From contig CM026390.1 of NCBI GenBank assembly GCA_014843695.1, forward strand, positions 53,286,121 to 53,350,120: a DNA stretch of 64,000 bases. The letters are read 5' to 3'. The stretch is from Archivesica marissinica. Taxonomy: Eukaryota > Mollusca > Bivalvia > Venerida > Vesicomyidae. How positions within the stretch are numbered: position 1 is the first letter of the stretch; every line of letters starts with the position of its first letter. The notes under the pieces are model-generated. The model made no database searches and was not told the origin of the DNA. It worked only from the letters and a program-made list of their open reading frames with translations. Position numbers and translations under genes: made by a program. Below, in pieces: positions 36,040 through 45,603 of this stretch.

Positions 36040-37504
36040 CAGTTAGTGGATGTAGTAACAATATCTGTCAGTGGATGTAGTAACAATATCAGTCAGTGGA
36101 TGTAGTAACAATATCACACAGTGGATGTAGTAACAATATCACACAGTGGATGTAGTAACAATATCACACAGTGGATGTAGTAACAATATCAGTTAATGGA
36201 TGTAGTAACAATATCAGTTAATGGTTGTAGTAACAATATCACACAGTGGATGTAGTAACAATATCTGTCAGTGGATGTAGTAACAATATCAGTTAATGGT
36301 TGTAGTAACAATATCACACAGTGGATGTAGTAACAATATCAGTTAATGGATGTAGTAACAATATCAGTTAATGGTTGTAGTAACAATATCACACAGTGGA
36401 TGTAGTAACAATATCACACAGTGGATGTAGTAACAATATCAGTTAATGGTTGTAGTAACAATATCAGTTAATGGTTGTAGTAACAATATCACACGGTGGA
36501 TGTAGTAACAATATCAGTCAGTGGTTGTAGTAACAATATCACACAGTGGATGTAGTAACAATATCACACAGTGGATGTAGTAACAATATCAGTTAGTGGA
36601 TGTAGTAACAATATCACACAGTGGATGTAGTAACAATATCAGTTAATGGATGTAGTAACAATATCAGTTAATGGATGTAGTAACAATATCAGTTAATGGA
36701 TGTAGTAACAATATCAGTCAGTGGTTGTAGTAATAATATCAGTCAGTGGATGTAGTAACAATATCAGTTAATGGTTGTAGTAACAATATCAGTTAATGGT
36801 TGTAGTAACAATATCACACGGTGGATGTAGTAACAATATCAGTCAGTGGTTGTAGTAACAATATCACACAGTGGATGTAGTAACAATATCACACAGTGGA
36901 TGTAGTAACAATATCAGTTAGTGGATGTAGTAACAATATCACACAGTGGATGTAGTAACAATATCAGTTAATGGATGTAGTAACAATATCAGTTAATGGA
37001 TGTAGTAACAATATCAGTTAATGGATGTAGTAACAATATCAGTCAGTGGTTGTAGTAATAATATCAGTCAGTGGATGTAGTAACAATATCAGTTAATGGA
37101 TGTAGTAACAATATCAGTTAATGGATGTAGTAACAATATCAGTTAATGGATGTAGTAACAATATCACACAGTGGATGTAGTAACAATATCTGTCAGTGGA
37201 TGTAGTAACAATATCAGTTAATGGATGTAGTAACAATATCAGTCAGTGGTTGTAGTAACAATATCAGTCAGTGGATGTAGTAACAATATCAGTTAATGGA
37301 TGTAGTAACAATATCAGTTAATGGATGTAGTAACAATATCAGTTAATGGATGTAGTAACAATATCACACAGTGGATGTAGTCACAATATCAGTTAATGGA
37401 TGTAGTAACAATATCAGTCAGTGGTTGTAGTAACAATATCAGTCAGTGGATGTAGTAACAATATCAGTTAATGGATGTAGTAACAATATCAGTTAATGGA
37501 TGTA
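36040..37504 (+). repeat. 25-bp minisatellite, block 3, ending at a splice acceptor
   Basis: About 58 units. A 325-bp (13-unit) higher-order repeat is marked by the rare taataatatcag at 36731 and 37056. The array stops only about 24 bp before the acceptor cattccag of the Sushi exon, so the exon's own branch point may lie inside or next to the last satellite unit. Confidence 0.97.
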
Positions 37505-37528
37505 CACTGTACATTGAATTCATTCCAG

Positions 37529-37732
37529 TCTCCCGGTGTACTGCTCTCCCTGCTTCCTTCCCTCCAAATGGAGCGTTTGTAATTTTTGGCAACAACTTCA
37601 CCAACAACAATGCAGATTTTGAAACAGTCGTCAGGTTTTCGTGCGACTTAGGATATGAGCTCATTGGTCCAACAATTTCCCAGTGTCAGGCAGACGGTTG
37701 GACGCATGAAGAAAATCCACCCACATGTACAA
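37529..37732 (+). CDS. Sushi/CCP domain exon
   Basis: A complete Sushi module of 68 codons, phase 1 on both sides. It begins after cattccag and ends ACAA|gtatgtt. Cysteines at 3, 38, 52 and 66; PPNGAF at 11-16, FSCDLGYEL at 36-44 and DGW ending in Trp57 are standard Sushi marks. The stretch between cysteines 1 and 2 is longer than usual because of an Asn-rich NNFTNNN at 21-27, which includes an N-x-T glycosylation sequon. It follows the 14-kb satellite intron. Confidence 0.93.
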
Positions 37733-38421
37733 GTATGTTATTTTTGAGTTATTTCGAGATTAATAATGGGTGTACTATTGCTATGATTCTGTACAGTGAT
37801 TTTTCTACTGGAAGCGAACAAGCATATCCACTATCTTATCTGTCTAACACAAGACACCCTGTAGATAATGTATCATGTATATCACATGATTTCAAGTGAC
37901 CATTATTATCCCACGCCGATCCGAAACATCTCGGAGGGGAAAATTTCTTTCTCCGTCCGCATGTCATTGTCATTCCGTCATTCTGATCTCTGTATCCAAT
38001 AGGTGGAATTCCATGAAACTCCAATCAAATATTATCATCATAATGTGCAAGTGCATGTATAACTTTTTCCGAATCGGGTCAGTAACACCATAATTGCCCT
38101 TTAATTGAATACAAATTCAATAAATTGGCCATAACTAAGTAACAGATACATAGAATATCATGAAACTGAAAATAAATATGTATCACCATAGTACGCTGGT
38201 GTACATATAACTTGCGTCTGTATCGGTTCAAGAACACATGAGTTATAGCCCTTTAATTGATTAAAAATTCAATAATTGGCCATAACTAAGTAAACGCAGT
38301 ATGGATTGTCATCAAGCTTAAACTAAAATTAGATCACCATTGTGCGGTGTTGTCCTTGATTTGATAATAAACACAACATAACTTAATAATATATATATAT
38401 ATTAATAGTATATGCACTATA
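37733..38421 (+). other. Intron with dispersed repeat
   Basis: From about 37900 to 38380 the sequence holds phrases seen in many mollusc repeats: attattatcccacgccgat and, twice, attggccataactaagtaa (38125 and 38275) about 150 bp apart, plus gccctttaattga as at 2790. A short AT dinucleotide run lies near 38390. No exon seen. Confidence 0.6.
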
Positions 38422-39251
38422 CAGGGCGTTCATTTGACCCGAGCCCCCGGGTTTTGACGCATGAAAACCAGTAAAGACGCTTGTTTGACTCTTGGTGAAA
38501 ATGCGTAGTGGGTCAACTTTGACCCAGGACGATGAGCAGCCAAGCGTCATCGAACATTTTTCTCAACAGTGTAATTATCCTAATCTGCCTGTCAAATGCG
38601 ATCGGAGAGGGCGGGGTCCGTCTAAAAATAAATGACGTAGCTCCGGCTTCGGCCAGTGAACGAAGATGTCTGTAAAATGTGCCAACAACCATAAGCCTAG
38701 ATATATTCCTGTAAAGTTGGAGCCAAATTTACATGAAAATACGACTTTTCTGCTGATTTAATGAATATTTATTAAAATTTCATGCTTTTATCTTATTGTC
38801 GATACCAAAATTAATTTCTGGGACAAACAATGAGCTACCCTCATTTTGTTTTGAAATCGGTGACTCCAGCCGTAAATCTAAGCGCGTCCATTTTGAAATT
38901 TCAAGATGCCGTCACAAATTATACGCCAGTGAATGATAAAATGTAGCCAATAAACAATTTAATTTACAAATTTTTATGATTTATTGCAATTCGTAACTAA
39001 ATATATTTTATGAAAATCACTTTTCATAGCAATTGCGAGTATTCACGCCATTTTCTTACATTATGAATGAAAATTTTCAGATTCGTCCCAGTTTGGGAAC
39101 AGCTGATCAAAAATCTCTTTCACTCGCCATAATACCTCGGAATTTTAGTTGATTTCGCAAATGATACTAATTATACATATTACATATGCATAAAAATGTG
39201 CTTAAATTCGATTAGATATTGAAATGAATATGTCCTCTTTGTATATGTGTG

Positions 39252-39428
39252 ACATCCGTGGTCCAGTGGTAGAGCGTCGGATCTGGAATATATCGTCCCG
39301 GGTTAGATACTCGGTCAGGCCACGTATGTAGTGTCATTGAGCAAGGCACCTCACACACATTGCTTAGTACTGGTTAACCACTTAGGTCGGCTAAGCTTGC
39401 CCAGGAAAACATGTCTACGTCCCCGCAA
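39252..39428 (+). mobile_element. tRNA-derived SINE, family 3
   Basis: A tRNA-like head, with A box in ggtccagtggtagagcg and a B-box-like gggttagatactc, is followed by a body with gagcaaggcacctcacacac and gcccaggaaaacatgtct. An inverted relative is at 39726-39872. Confidence 0.68.
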
Positions 39429-39725
39429 GGGGTTTGACATTAATGGAACATACATATGAAATCCATGTTTTACATTGTCGTGGAACCGTACTCGATCCGT
39501 TTCGTACCAATTTCATGAAAAATAAAATTAAATGCAGATCAGCTAAATAATTGTATTTTGTATAATCAACATTTCTATTGGTTTGTCAAGGGTAATCTGG
39601 ATGCATGACCACATAAGGCTCATGTTAAAATCAACTACTTGTGATAATTTGGTGACTTTTGCAACTGGGATACAATGTAGAACTATACAAGTTGTATGTA
39701 TGTATAATACATTTATGTCAAACAA

Positions 39726-39872
39726 CTAGCGGGAACCTAGACATGCTTTCCTGGGCAGAATTAGTCGACCTGAGTGGTTAACCAGTACTACGGATTTTGT
39801 GTGAGGTGCCTTGCTCTGTATCAAACCCGGACTGCTCTATTCCAAATCCGATGCTCTACATGTACCACAAAG
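39726..39872 (-). mobile_element. tRNA-derived SINE, family 3 (inverted copy)
   Basis: On the minus strand it reads gtagagcatcgg, gcaaggcacctcacac, actggttaaccact and gcccaggaaagcatgtct, in the same order as the copy at 39252. The pair could form a long imperfect hairpin with about 300 bp between the arms. Confidence 0.68.
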
Positions 39873-40223
39873 TAACATGAAACTTAAATACTTGTAAGGT
39901 TCTAAACCCAGATGCAAAGTCAGCAAACTAGTCAATGTTTTCTCTAACACAATTACTGGTTCCACCCAAGACACACCTTGGTCCAGAGGTTATTATATGG
40001 TCGGGAAAAAGTTATCAGTACAGAATGTACCAACATGCATATTGACTCTTGAAAAATCCAGTTTGACTGTTGAAAAATCCAGTTTGACTCTTGAGATTTT
40101 GACTTTCAAAGTCTAGTGAACGCCCTGCTATATAGGTTTAGCGTTTTCTGTTTTGTCTGTCCCCTTGTTAGGGATCATATTTGGTAGAGGATACCAATTC
40201 AAGGAACGTGCTTGTATTTTCAG

Positions 40224-40282
40224 AACTAGCCTATCCCCCACCATATATGCCTAACTCAGTCACCTCACAGACAAGTAATCTG
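40224..40282 (+). pseudogene. Decayed Sushi exon fragment
   Basis: The first 59 bases after a ttgtattttcag acceptor match the start of the Sushi exon at 41457 (aactagc, ccaccatat, tgcctaactc, acc-cacagaca), including phase and reading frame (ELAYPPPYMPNS against ELACPLPYVPNS). The first domain cysteine TGT has become TAT. The match stops where a TIR element begins at about 40283, so the rest of the domain is missing. It is a relic of an exon duplication broken by a transposon. Confidence 0.75.
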
Positions 40283-40284
40283 TA

Positions 40285-40440
40285 TACAGTCAAAACTGTG
40301 CTAACAGTCACCTGGAAAGAGCGGTTACTTGGTGCCAACGGCCAGTTTGAACTCCTACCAAAGAAAATCACTCTATATATCACCCGGTATTAGCAGCCAC
40401 CTGGTGTCTGCGGCCAGCGGCCGGTATATTTCATCCCAAT
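40285..40440 (+). mobile_element. Fragment of a TACAGTCAA-type repeat
   Basis: It starts tacagtcaaaactgtgctaa and continues with agtcacctgg, ggttacttggtgccaacgg and gcagccacctggtg, the style of the short element at 51113-51262 (tacagtcaaactgg). The opposite terminus was not found, so the right end is approximate. It interrupts the Sushi relic. Confidence 0.5.
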
Positions 40441-41456
40441 TGCCATATTCCCACTGCATTAGACGACCATGTGTCATGCGAAATGTGTGAAAATTAAATT
40501 AATTGTGTCAGCTGTTCTGTATCAACATTGACATGTAGTAAAATTCCATTATGACAGAGAAATACGAAAACTCCCGGAAATTTATAATTATGAAAATTAG
40601 CTGGTTTAGCAAATAAGAGTGTTTATTTGTGTTTCAATCAAAGAGTAATATTATTGTGCCCCAATTATCGATCCTTGGCGTAATCATACGGTCTCGTATT
40701 GAATGAGGTGTTGAGAAGTTTGTTGTCACTTATTTCAAATGACTGAAAAAGTAACATTTTCACACCTTATTCATGCTTTTGTATGCAAAAAGAGTAATTA
40801 TGATTTACTCGAATACCCTGGTACTTACGATCACGGGCACCTGCGCATCTGAAATTGTCAGGTCAAGAATTGAAAAATCGGACATTTAGTTGTCTTCATT
40901 CTTTAAAATAGTATTTCATGATTGCTAAGTTATATTTGTGCATCAGTATTGGAAATTACAGTCATTGGCAGCCGTTTGCATAGATACCCCACATGCAGCT
41001 CTGACATATATACATTTATGTGGTCAACTTGACACTCATCTTGCACTGCAGTACTCATGGATGTTGTGTGCAGCGATTTTCTATTTAATTGAATGACCTG
41101 CACTTCACTGTGTTCAAAAATAAACAAACTTTACAACAAAAGCCTTGTTTTAAAAATGATAAAATACACAGATTGTACTTATTTCTATAATCCATCCCAA
41201 ATCCATCCATTTTGTGAAATGTCTGATCTCATCAAGTTTAATACAATGATTGTTGCAACATTTATTGGTCTCTTATGTTGATGATGGAGTTATGACGATG
41301 ATGGAAAGTATGATACATAACAAAATGTATGTGTTACTTGATTATTGGTGACCGTCCTTTATCCAGATGACCCACACCTGCATTAAGTGTTGTTCACCTG
41401 TCTTAAGACAGGTTTGATTGAATTCATGATTTCAAGTGATCTTATTCTATTTTCAG
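40441..41456 (+). other. Intron without recognised genes
   Basis: AT-rich DNA ending in the acceptor ctattttcag. No exon, RNA gene or repeat that I can support. Confidence 0.6.
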
Positions 41457-41651
41457 AACTAGCTTGTCCGCTACCATATGTGCCTAACTCTAACACCCCA
41501 CAGACAATGCCAATAAATCCTACATACTACTTTGAGAGCACATACACTGTGGAGTGTAAGGATGGCTATAGGTTTACCTCTGGTAATACAGGAAAAGCGA
41601 CACTAACATGTCTGGCTAACCAGACGTTCGATCAACAACTAGAATGCGAAG
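41457..41651 (+). CDS. Sushi/CCP domain exon
   Basis: A complete Sushi module of 64 codons plus split codons, phase 1 on both sides, donor GAAG|gtaag. Cysteines at 3, 33, 51 and 63; ACPLPYVPNS at the start and VECKDGYRF at 31-39 are typical. The usual Trp before the last cysteine is replaced by Phe57. One N-x-T sequon sits at 54-56. A broken duplicate of its 5' part lies 1.2 kb upstream. Confidence 0.9.
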
Positions 41652-42110
41652 GTAAGATTTAAGCCTTACGATCGTAAACCCACTAAGGATTGTGTCTGCA
41701 AACAGTGCTCATTACCGGTATAAACACACGACACATGCTGTACTGTATTGTTGAAACAAATTGACCTTAAAACTGTTTGCATTTGCTATTTTTATTTGTG
41801 ACCACGACTGAGAAAATGAAGGGCCTTAACTAATGTTGCTAGAACTTGTGGCCCGACCCGTTTCCCTTTATTTAATTTGTCATGTTTTGTATTCACATGT
41901 ATATGTAAAACAAATCGAGCAATAAAATATGATTAAACTGAACTGAGAAAATGAGACCTAACGAACAAATATATCCAAGCGAGGTTTGAAAGTTTTCCGA
42001 GTGTCTGAGCTCTCCTGATTACACAGAACAATCATTTATCTTCTTTAGTTTTACATTGTAAAAACTCTGAAGATTAACCCTTTGCCTGCTGAATAAATAA
42101 AATCACATTT

Positions 42111-42177
42111 GCAAACAACATTGATCCAGACCAGCCACGGCGTAACGCCGCGTCTGATCAGGATCTATGTTGTTTGC
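42111..42177. repeat. Imperfect palindrome, 32-bp arms, 3-bp loop
   Basis: The arm gcaaacaaca-tgatcc-ccgcg type sequence at 42111-42142 pairs with 42146-42177 at 27 of 32 positions around a TAA loop. Palindromes with the words gatcag and gcaaaca are common dispersed repeats in some bivalves, from memory. Probably a small foldback element. Confidence 0.7.
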
Positions 42178-42707
42178 TATTCAGCCAAGTGTTTTAGCTC
42201 CACTATTCGAATAGCAAACAGTATTGAGCCTGATCAGGCTGTAAATTGATTAGACTGCTTTCTCAAATTATTGGTTATTTGCATGCCTAAAATTAGCTGT
42301 GATCAAAAGATCATACCACAACTGAACTATGACCTATGAGGTGAGATTTATAAATACCATTCATAGGTAGATTTAAACATCAACAGTTGCCAAGCACATG
42401 GCTTGCTATATTTACAGTATGTAAAATTGTCCACTGAAAAAGAAATCTCGTGAACGTGCATATATTTACTTTTGGAAAAGCCCAAGCATCTTCATTCATT
42501 AGTTTCGGATATTTCTTCAATAGAAACAGTATGTTTTTTGGCAGGTAATAAGTTTGTACATGTATATCAATGGACCAATACTGCAGGAATTCAACCCTCA
42601 GCCTATATATATCGCAATGGGAGCTCAATTTCTCAAACACAGCAAAGCATGCCAAACTCATTGATAAATAAAACAAGAAAGCAAAGTGGGGTTACTAACA
42701 ACTTTAT

Positions 42708-42720
42708 GGGGGGGGGGGGG
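42708..42720 (+). repeat. Run of 13 G
   Basis: An uninterrupted homopolymer, likely length-variable and prone to consensus error. Confidence 0.95.
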
Positions 42721-42805
42721 TGCAAAAATATTAGAACGATATTTGGGTGTGTTCTGACTTTCTATTTCGGTGTGGACCGATATGGTTTTGGAAGCCCTTC
42801 TAAAT

Positions 42806-43442
42806 AACTATGTATTATTCCACAAATACCCGAGTAACCACGTATAATTCTGCAGTTATCTGAGTAGCCATGAATAATTCCATAATTACCTAAGTATTCA
42901 TGTATAATTCCATAATTACCTGAGTCTCCATGTATAATTTCATAATTACCTAAGTATTCATGTATAATTCCATAATTACCTGAGTCTCCATGTATAATTT
43001 CATAATTACCTAAGTATTCATGTATAATTCCATAATTACCTGAGTATCCATGTATAATTTCATAATTACCTAAGTATTCATGTATAATTCCATAATTACC
43101 TGAGTCTCCATGTATAATTCCATAATTACCTGAGTATTCATGTATAATTCCATAATTACCTGAGTATCCATGTATAATTTCATAATTACCTAAGTATTCA
43201 TGTATAATTCCATAATTACCTGAGTATCCATGTATAATTCTACAATTACCTGAGTATCCATGTATAATTCCATAATTACCTAAGTATCCATGTATAATTC
43301 CATAATTACCTGAGTCTCCATGTATAATTCCATAATTACCTGAGTATCCATGTATAATTCCATAATTACCTAAGTATTCATGTATAATTCCATAATTACC
43401 TGAGTCTCCATGTATAATTCTACAATTACCAAAGCATCCATG
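42806..43442 (+). repeat. 30-bp minisatellite (intron before EGF)
   Basis: About 21 units read gtataattccataattacct plus gagtatccat. Variants tctcca and tattca, and ttt for ttc, alternate in a loose 60-bp dimer (cca then tca). The first units at 42806-42890 are degenerate. Confidence 0.95.
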
Positions 43443-44026
43443 TGACCATATTTTCCAAATTTTACTTTTTACTGTAATAATTTATTATTGAAAAATGAAA
43501 ATATAAGACAATAATCACAACATCTCTTCTTGCAGCACATTATAAGTAAATGCATATTGGTGACGTAGTAGCCACCTGTCCCCAGCCACACATTGGTCTT
43601 GGCTCATGAAAATATCAGTTTAAATGATAATTTGCATGAGAAACCGGCAGTGAAAAAATCTGCTTGAAAACCGGAACCTCCCTCTTTGGAGCTGTCAGAT
43701 GTTCGCAGGTATGACTCTGTGAAATGAAAGTCCTAAGTTTGATTATAAATACTTGTCAAACAGGTTTATTAAAAACAGATTTATAGGGGGAAATATTAGG
43801 CTACTCTTTCAAACCTTAGAATATCGACAAGAAAGCCTTAGATGATATTGGCCTCTGTGTCTTTTTCATACCTTAACCCGTGACTTATTGTTTCATCTAG
43901 GGGACATTGTGTATTTTTCAATGTTGCAATGCCTGGATGATCTATCTGAATCACAGATGTTTCTAGTACTCTTTCAAATGTTGATTTAAAATGTTTATTT
44001 ATGTAACCTGAAAACCTGTATTGCAG
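43443..44026 (+). other. Intron without recognised genes
   Basis: AT-rich; ends in the acceptor cctgtattgcag. Nothing else supported. Confidence 0.6.
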
Positions 44027-44149
44027 ACATAGATGAGTGCACCGAAGACAAATGTGATTCTGATTCAACAACCTGTATGAACAATAACGGATCATACACA
44101 TGTGCTTGTAATACGGGATTTACACAACAGAATGGCTATTTATGCACAG
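44027..44149 (+). CDS. Calcium-binding EGF-like domain exon
   Basis: A complete EGF_CA module of 41 codons, phase 1 on both sides, acceptor attgcag and donor CAG|gtgtgt. It opens DIDEC, the calcium-binding start; six cysteines lie at 4, 9, 16, 25, 27 and 39. C16-M-N18-(4)-Y23-T-C25 fits the Asp/Asn beta-hydroxylation consensus C-x-[DN]-x4-[FY]-x-C. These modules stiffen chains of extracellular domains by binding calcium at the linker. It marks the switch from the Sushi block to an EGF pair. Confidence 0.93.
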
Positions 44150-45408
44150 GTGTGTATTACACTTACCCCCTTCAACAAGGATGTAAAGTAACAAATAAAT
44201 TGCCTGTTAAATACATAGTAAAAGTAAAGACATACATCATTTATATTTCCAATCTTCCATTTCTTCTGATACTACATCCACTGTGAACAGGTATTCAAAT
44301 CAAACTGGAAAACAGCCAACATATCCCAAATGTAATGTCCGCAATGCCAGTGTTTACCTGTGAATAACGTCACTGTGTTTACACACTGTATTCTTCCGCC
44401 AAATAATACAGTATACCAACCTTCAGTTTGCAATGGCCTGAATTCTTATACCACATCTTTTCCACACGTCAACTAGTCTGAAGTCTTCTCAAGTCACATA
44501 ATTTCTCAAAAAACACAAAAAATATACACTGGAAAATGCAATTTTACTAGGGATACAAGATACAAAATTTATTTTGAGTCGGCATGATTTAACAATGAAC
44601 ATTAGCTTTGCATAGCTATTAACCGACATGAGGGATGTCAACAAATATGCGAATATTCACTCCGACGTTCGAATACTATTCCAGTATTCGGAAAAAATAA
44701 TATATTTGCAAAAATGAAATAAACTGTCATAAAATCAGATACTTTGTTTTCTTTTGAAACCATCATAAAACCTTCCAATACAAAAGAAATCGCCCCAGGA
44801 TGTGTGATAAACCATGTTGTGGTCGCATCCATGGCAGGTGTTAATAACAAGAATATTCGAATACCGTCCCGACCGAATAATCGAATACCAAAATCGCTAT
44901 TCGTTGCCATCCCTAATTTTTACCAAAAATAAAAATGAACTATATTAGTTATTGGGACTACATTCGAGTGAACCTCGGATACACTAATGCCTATTTACGT
45001 ATGTACAACCACAACAGGATGTCATGATATTAACACATCATGATCACATTGTAGTTTTTTCTTTGTAACAGTTTGTCTGCGCCAATGTTTTTAACTTTTA
45101 TATTACTGATTTGTCAGTTATTTATAGAGTTTATTTGGAATGCGTTTTTGAAGGTTAATGCAGCAAATGATGGAGTAAAACATGACCCTGTCCTCCACAG
45201 TTGTCATAAACCGGAATATGATCTAGCAATTAGATTGTTGTTGCCAAACATGTAAAGGTGTTATATTTATATTTTCATGGGGGATTTGTTAGTTTCCACA
45301 AAATAAATTGCAACATGATAAATTGTTTAGATGCCCTTTGATAATGTGTCGTGCATCTGCACATGTAATGTTGTATTTGTATTTTCGTGCATTTATATTT
45401 GTGCACAG
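44150..45408 (+). other. Intron with a small TIR element
   Basis: AT-rich intron, containing the element at 44631-44914 and ending in the acceptor atttgtgcacag. No other exon seen. Confidence 0.6.
44631..44914. mobile_element. hAT-like MITE, ~284 bp
   Basis: The left end agggatgtcaacaaat and the right end (on the minus strand) agggatggcaacgaat are inverted repeats with few mismatches. Internal ttcgaata words occur near both ends. The AGGGATG-CAACGAAT terminus resembles non-autonomous hAT elements. A clean 8-bp target duplication was not found. Confidence 0.6.
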
Positions 45409-45603
45409 ACATTCTGGAGTGTGCTGACAACAATGATGGTTGTAGCGATAGATGTGTGGAGGTTCCAGGATCATATCACTGTGAATGTGATGAAGCCGGT
45501 TACAAGTTGTATGAAGAAGATGGGTTTTATGGCTTCAGTTTGGCAACGTCTGAGACAGGGTTCATGTATGGAGATATATTCCGTGTTAACCATACATGTG
45601 TCC
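45409..45603 (+). CDS. EGF-like domain with extended last loop (exon)
   Basis: 65 codons, phase 1 on both sides. It opens DILEC; cysteines at 4, 11, 15, 24 and 26 form the first five of an EGF module, with VPGSYHCEC at 18-26. The sixth cysteine is not at the usual 8-13 residues but at 63, after a 36-residue stretch rich in Tyr, Phe and Gly (GYKLY, DGFYGF, SETGF, GDIFRVNHTC). The NHT sequon lies at 60-62. Similar EGF-plus-tail units preceding Sushi domains exist in other invertebrate mosaic proteins, as far as I recall. It may be an EGF fused to a small separate fold whose cysteine partner is Cys26. Confidence 0.85.

Larger units (their letters stand above)
38422..40127. mobile_element. 1.7-kb element with inverted termini, non-autonomous
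   Basis: The left end caggggcgttca-type sequence (actual cagggcgttca) is matched inverted at the right end (tgaacgccctg), with weaker similarity for about 10 more bases. A perfect 5-bp CTATA flanks both ends (38417-38421 and 40128-40132). The CAGGG start suggests hAT, but hAT elements make 8-bp duplications, so class is uncertain. No transposase is seen. Two SINE-like copies in opposite orientation are nested inside. The right part has repeated ttgactcttgaaaaatccag phrases. Confidence 0.6.
41652..42805 (+). other. Intron with hairpin repeat and G run
   Basis: No exon seen. It contains the palindrome at 42111-42177, with a third related piece (gcctgatcaggct) near 42226, and the 13-G run at 42708. 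Confidence 0.6.

Noticed and set aside
9799..37504. Centromeric or telomeric satellite
   Set aside because: The unit is 25 bp, confined between two in-frame exons of one gene, with no telomere-type motif.
42472..42807. 111-residue open frame
   Set aside because: Runs through a 13-G homopolymer and intron sequence, with no domain or phase-compatible junctions.
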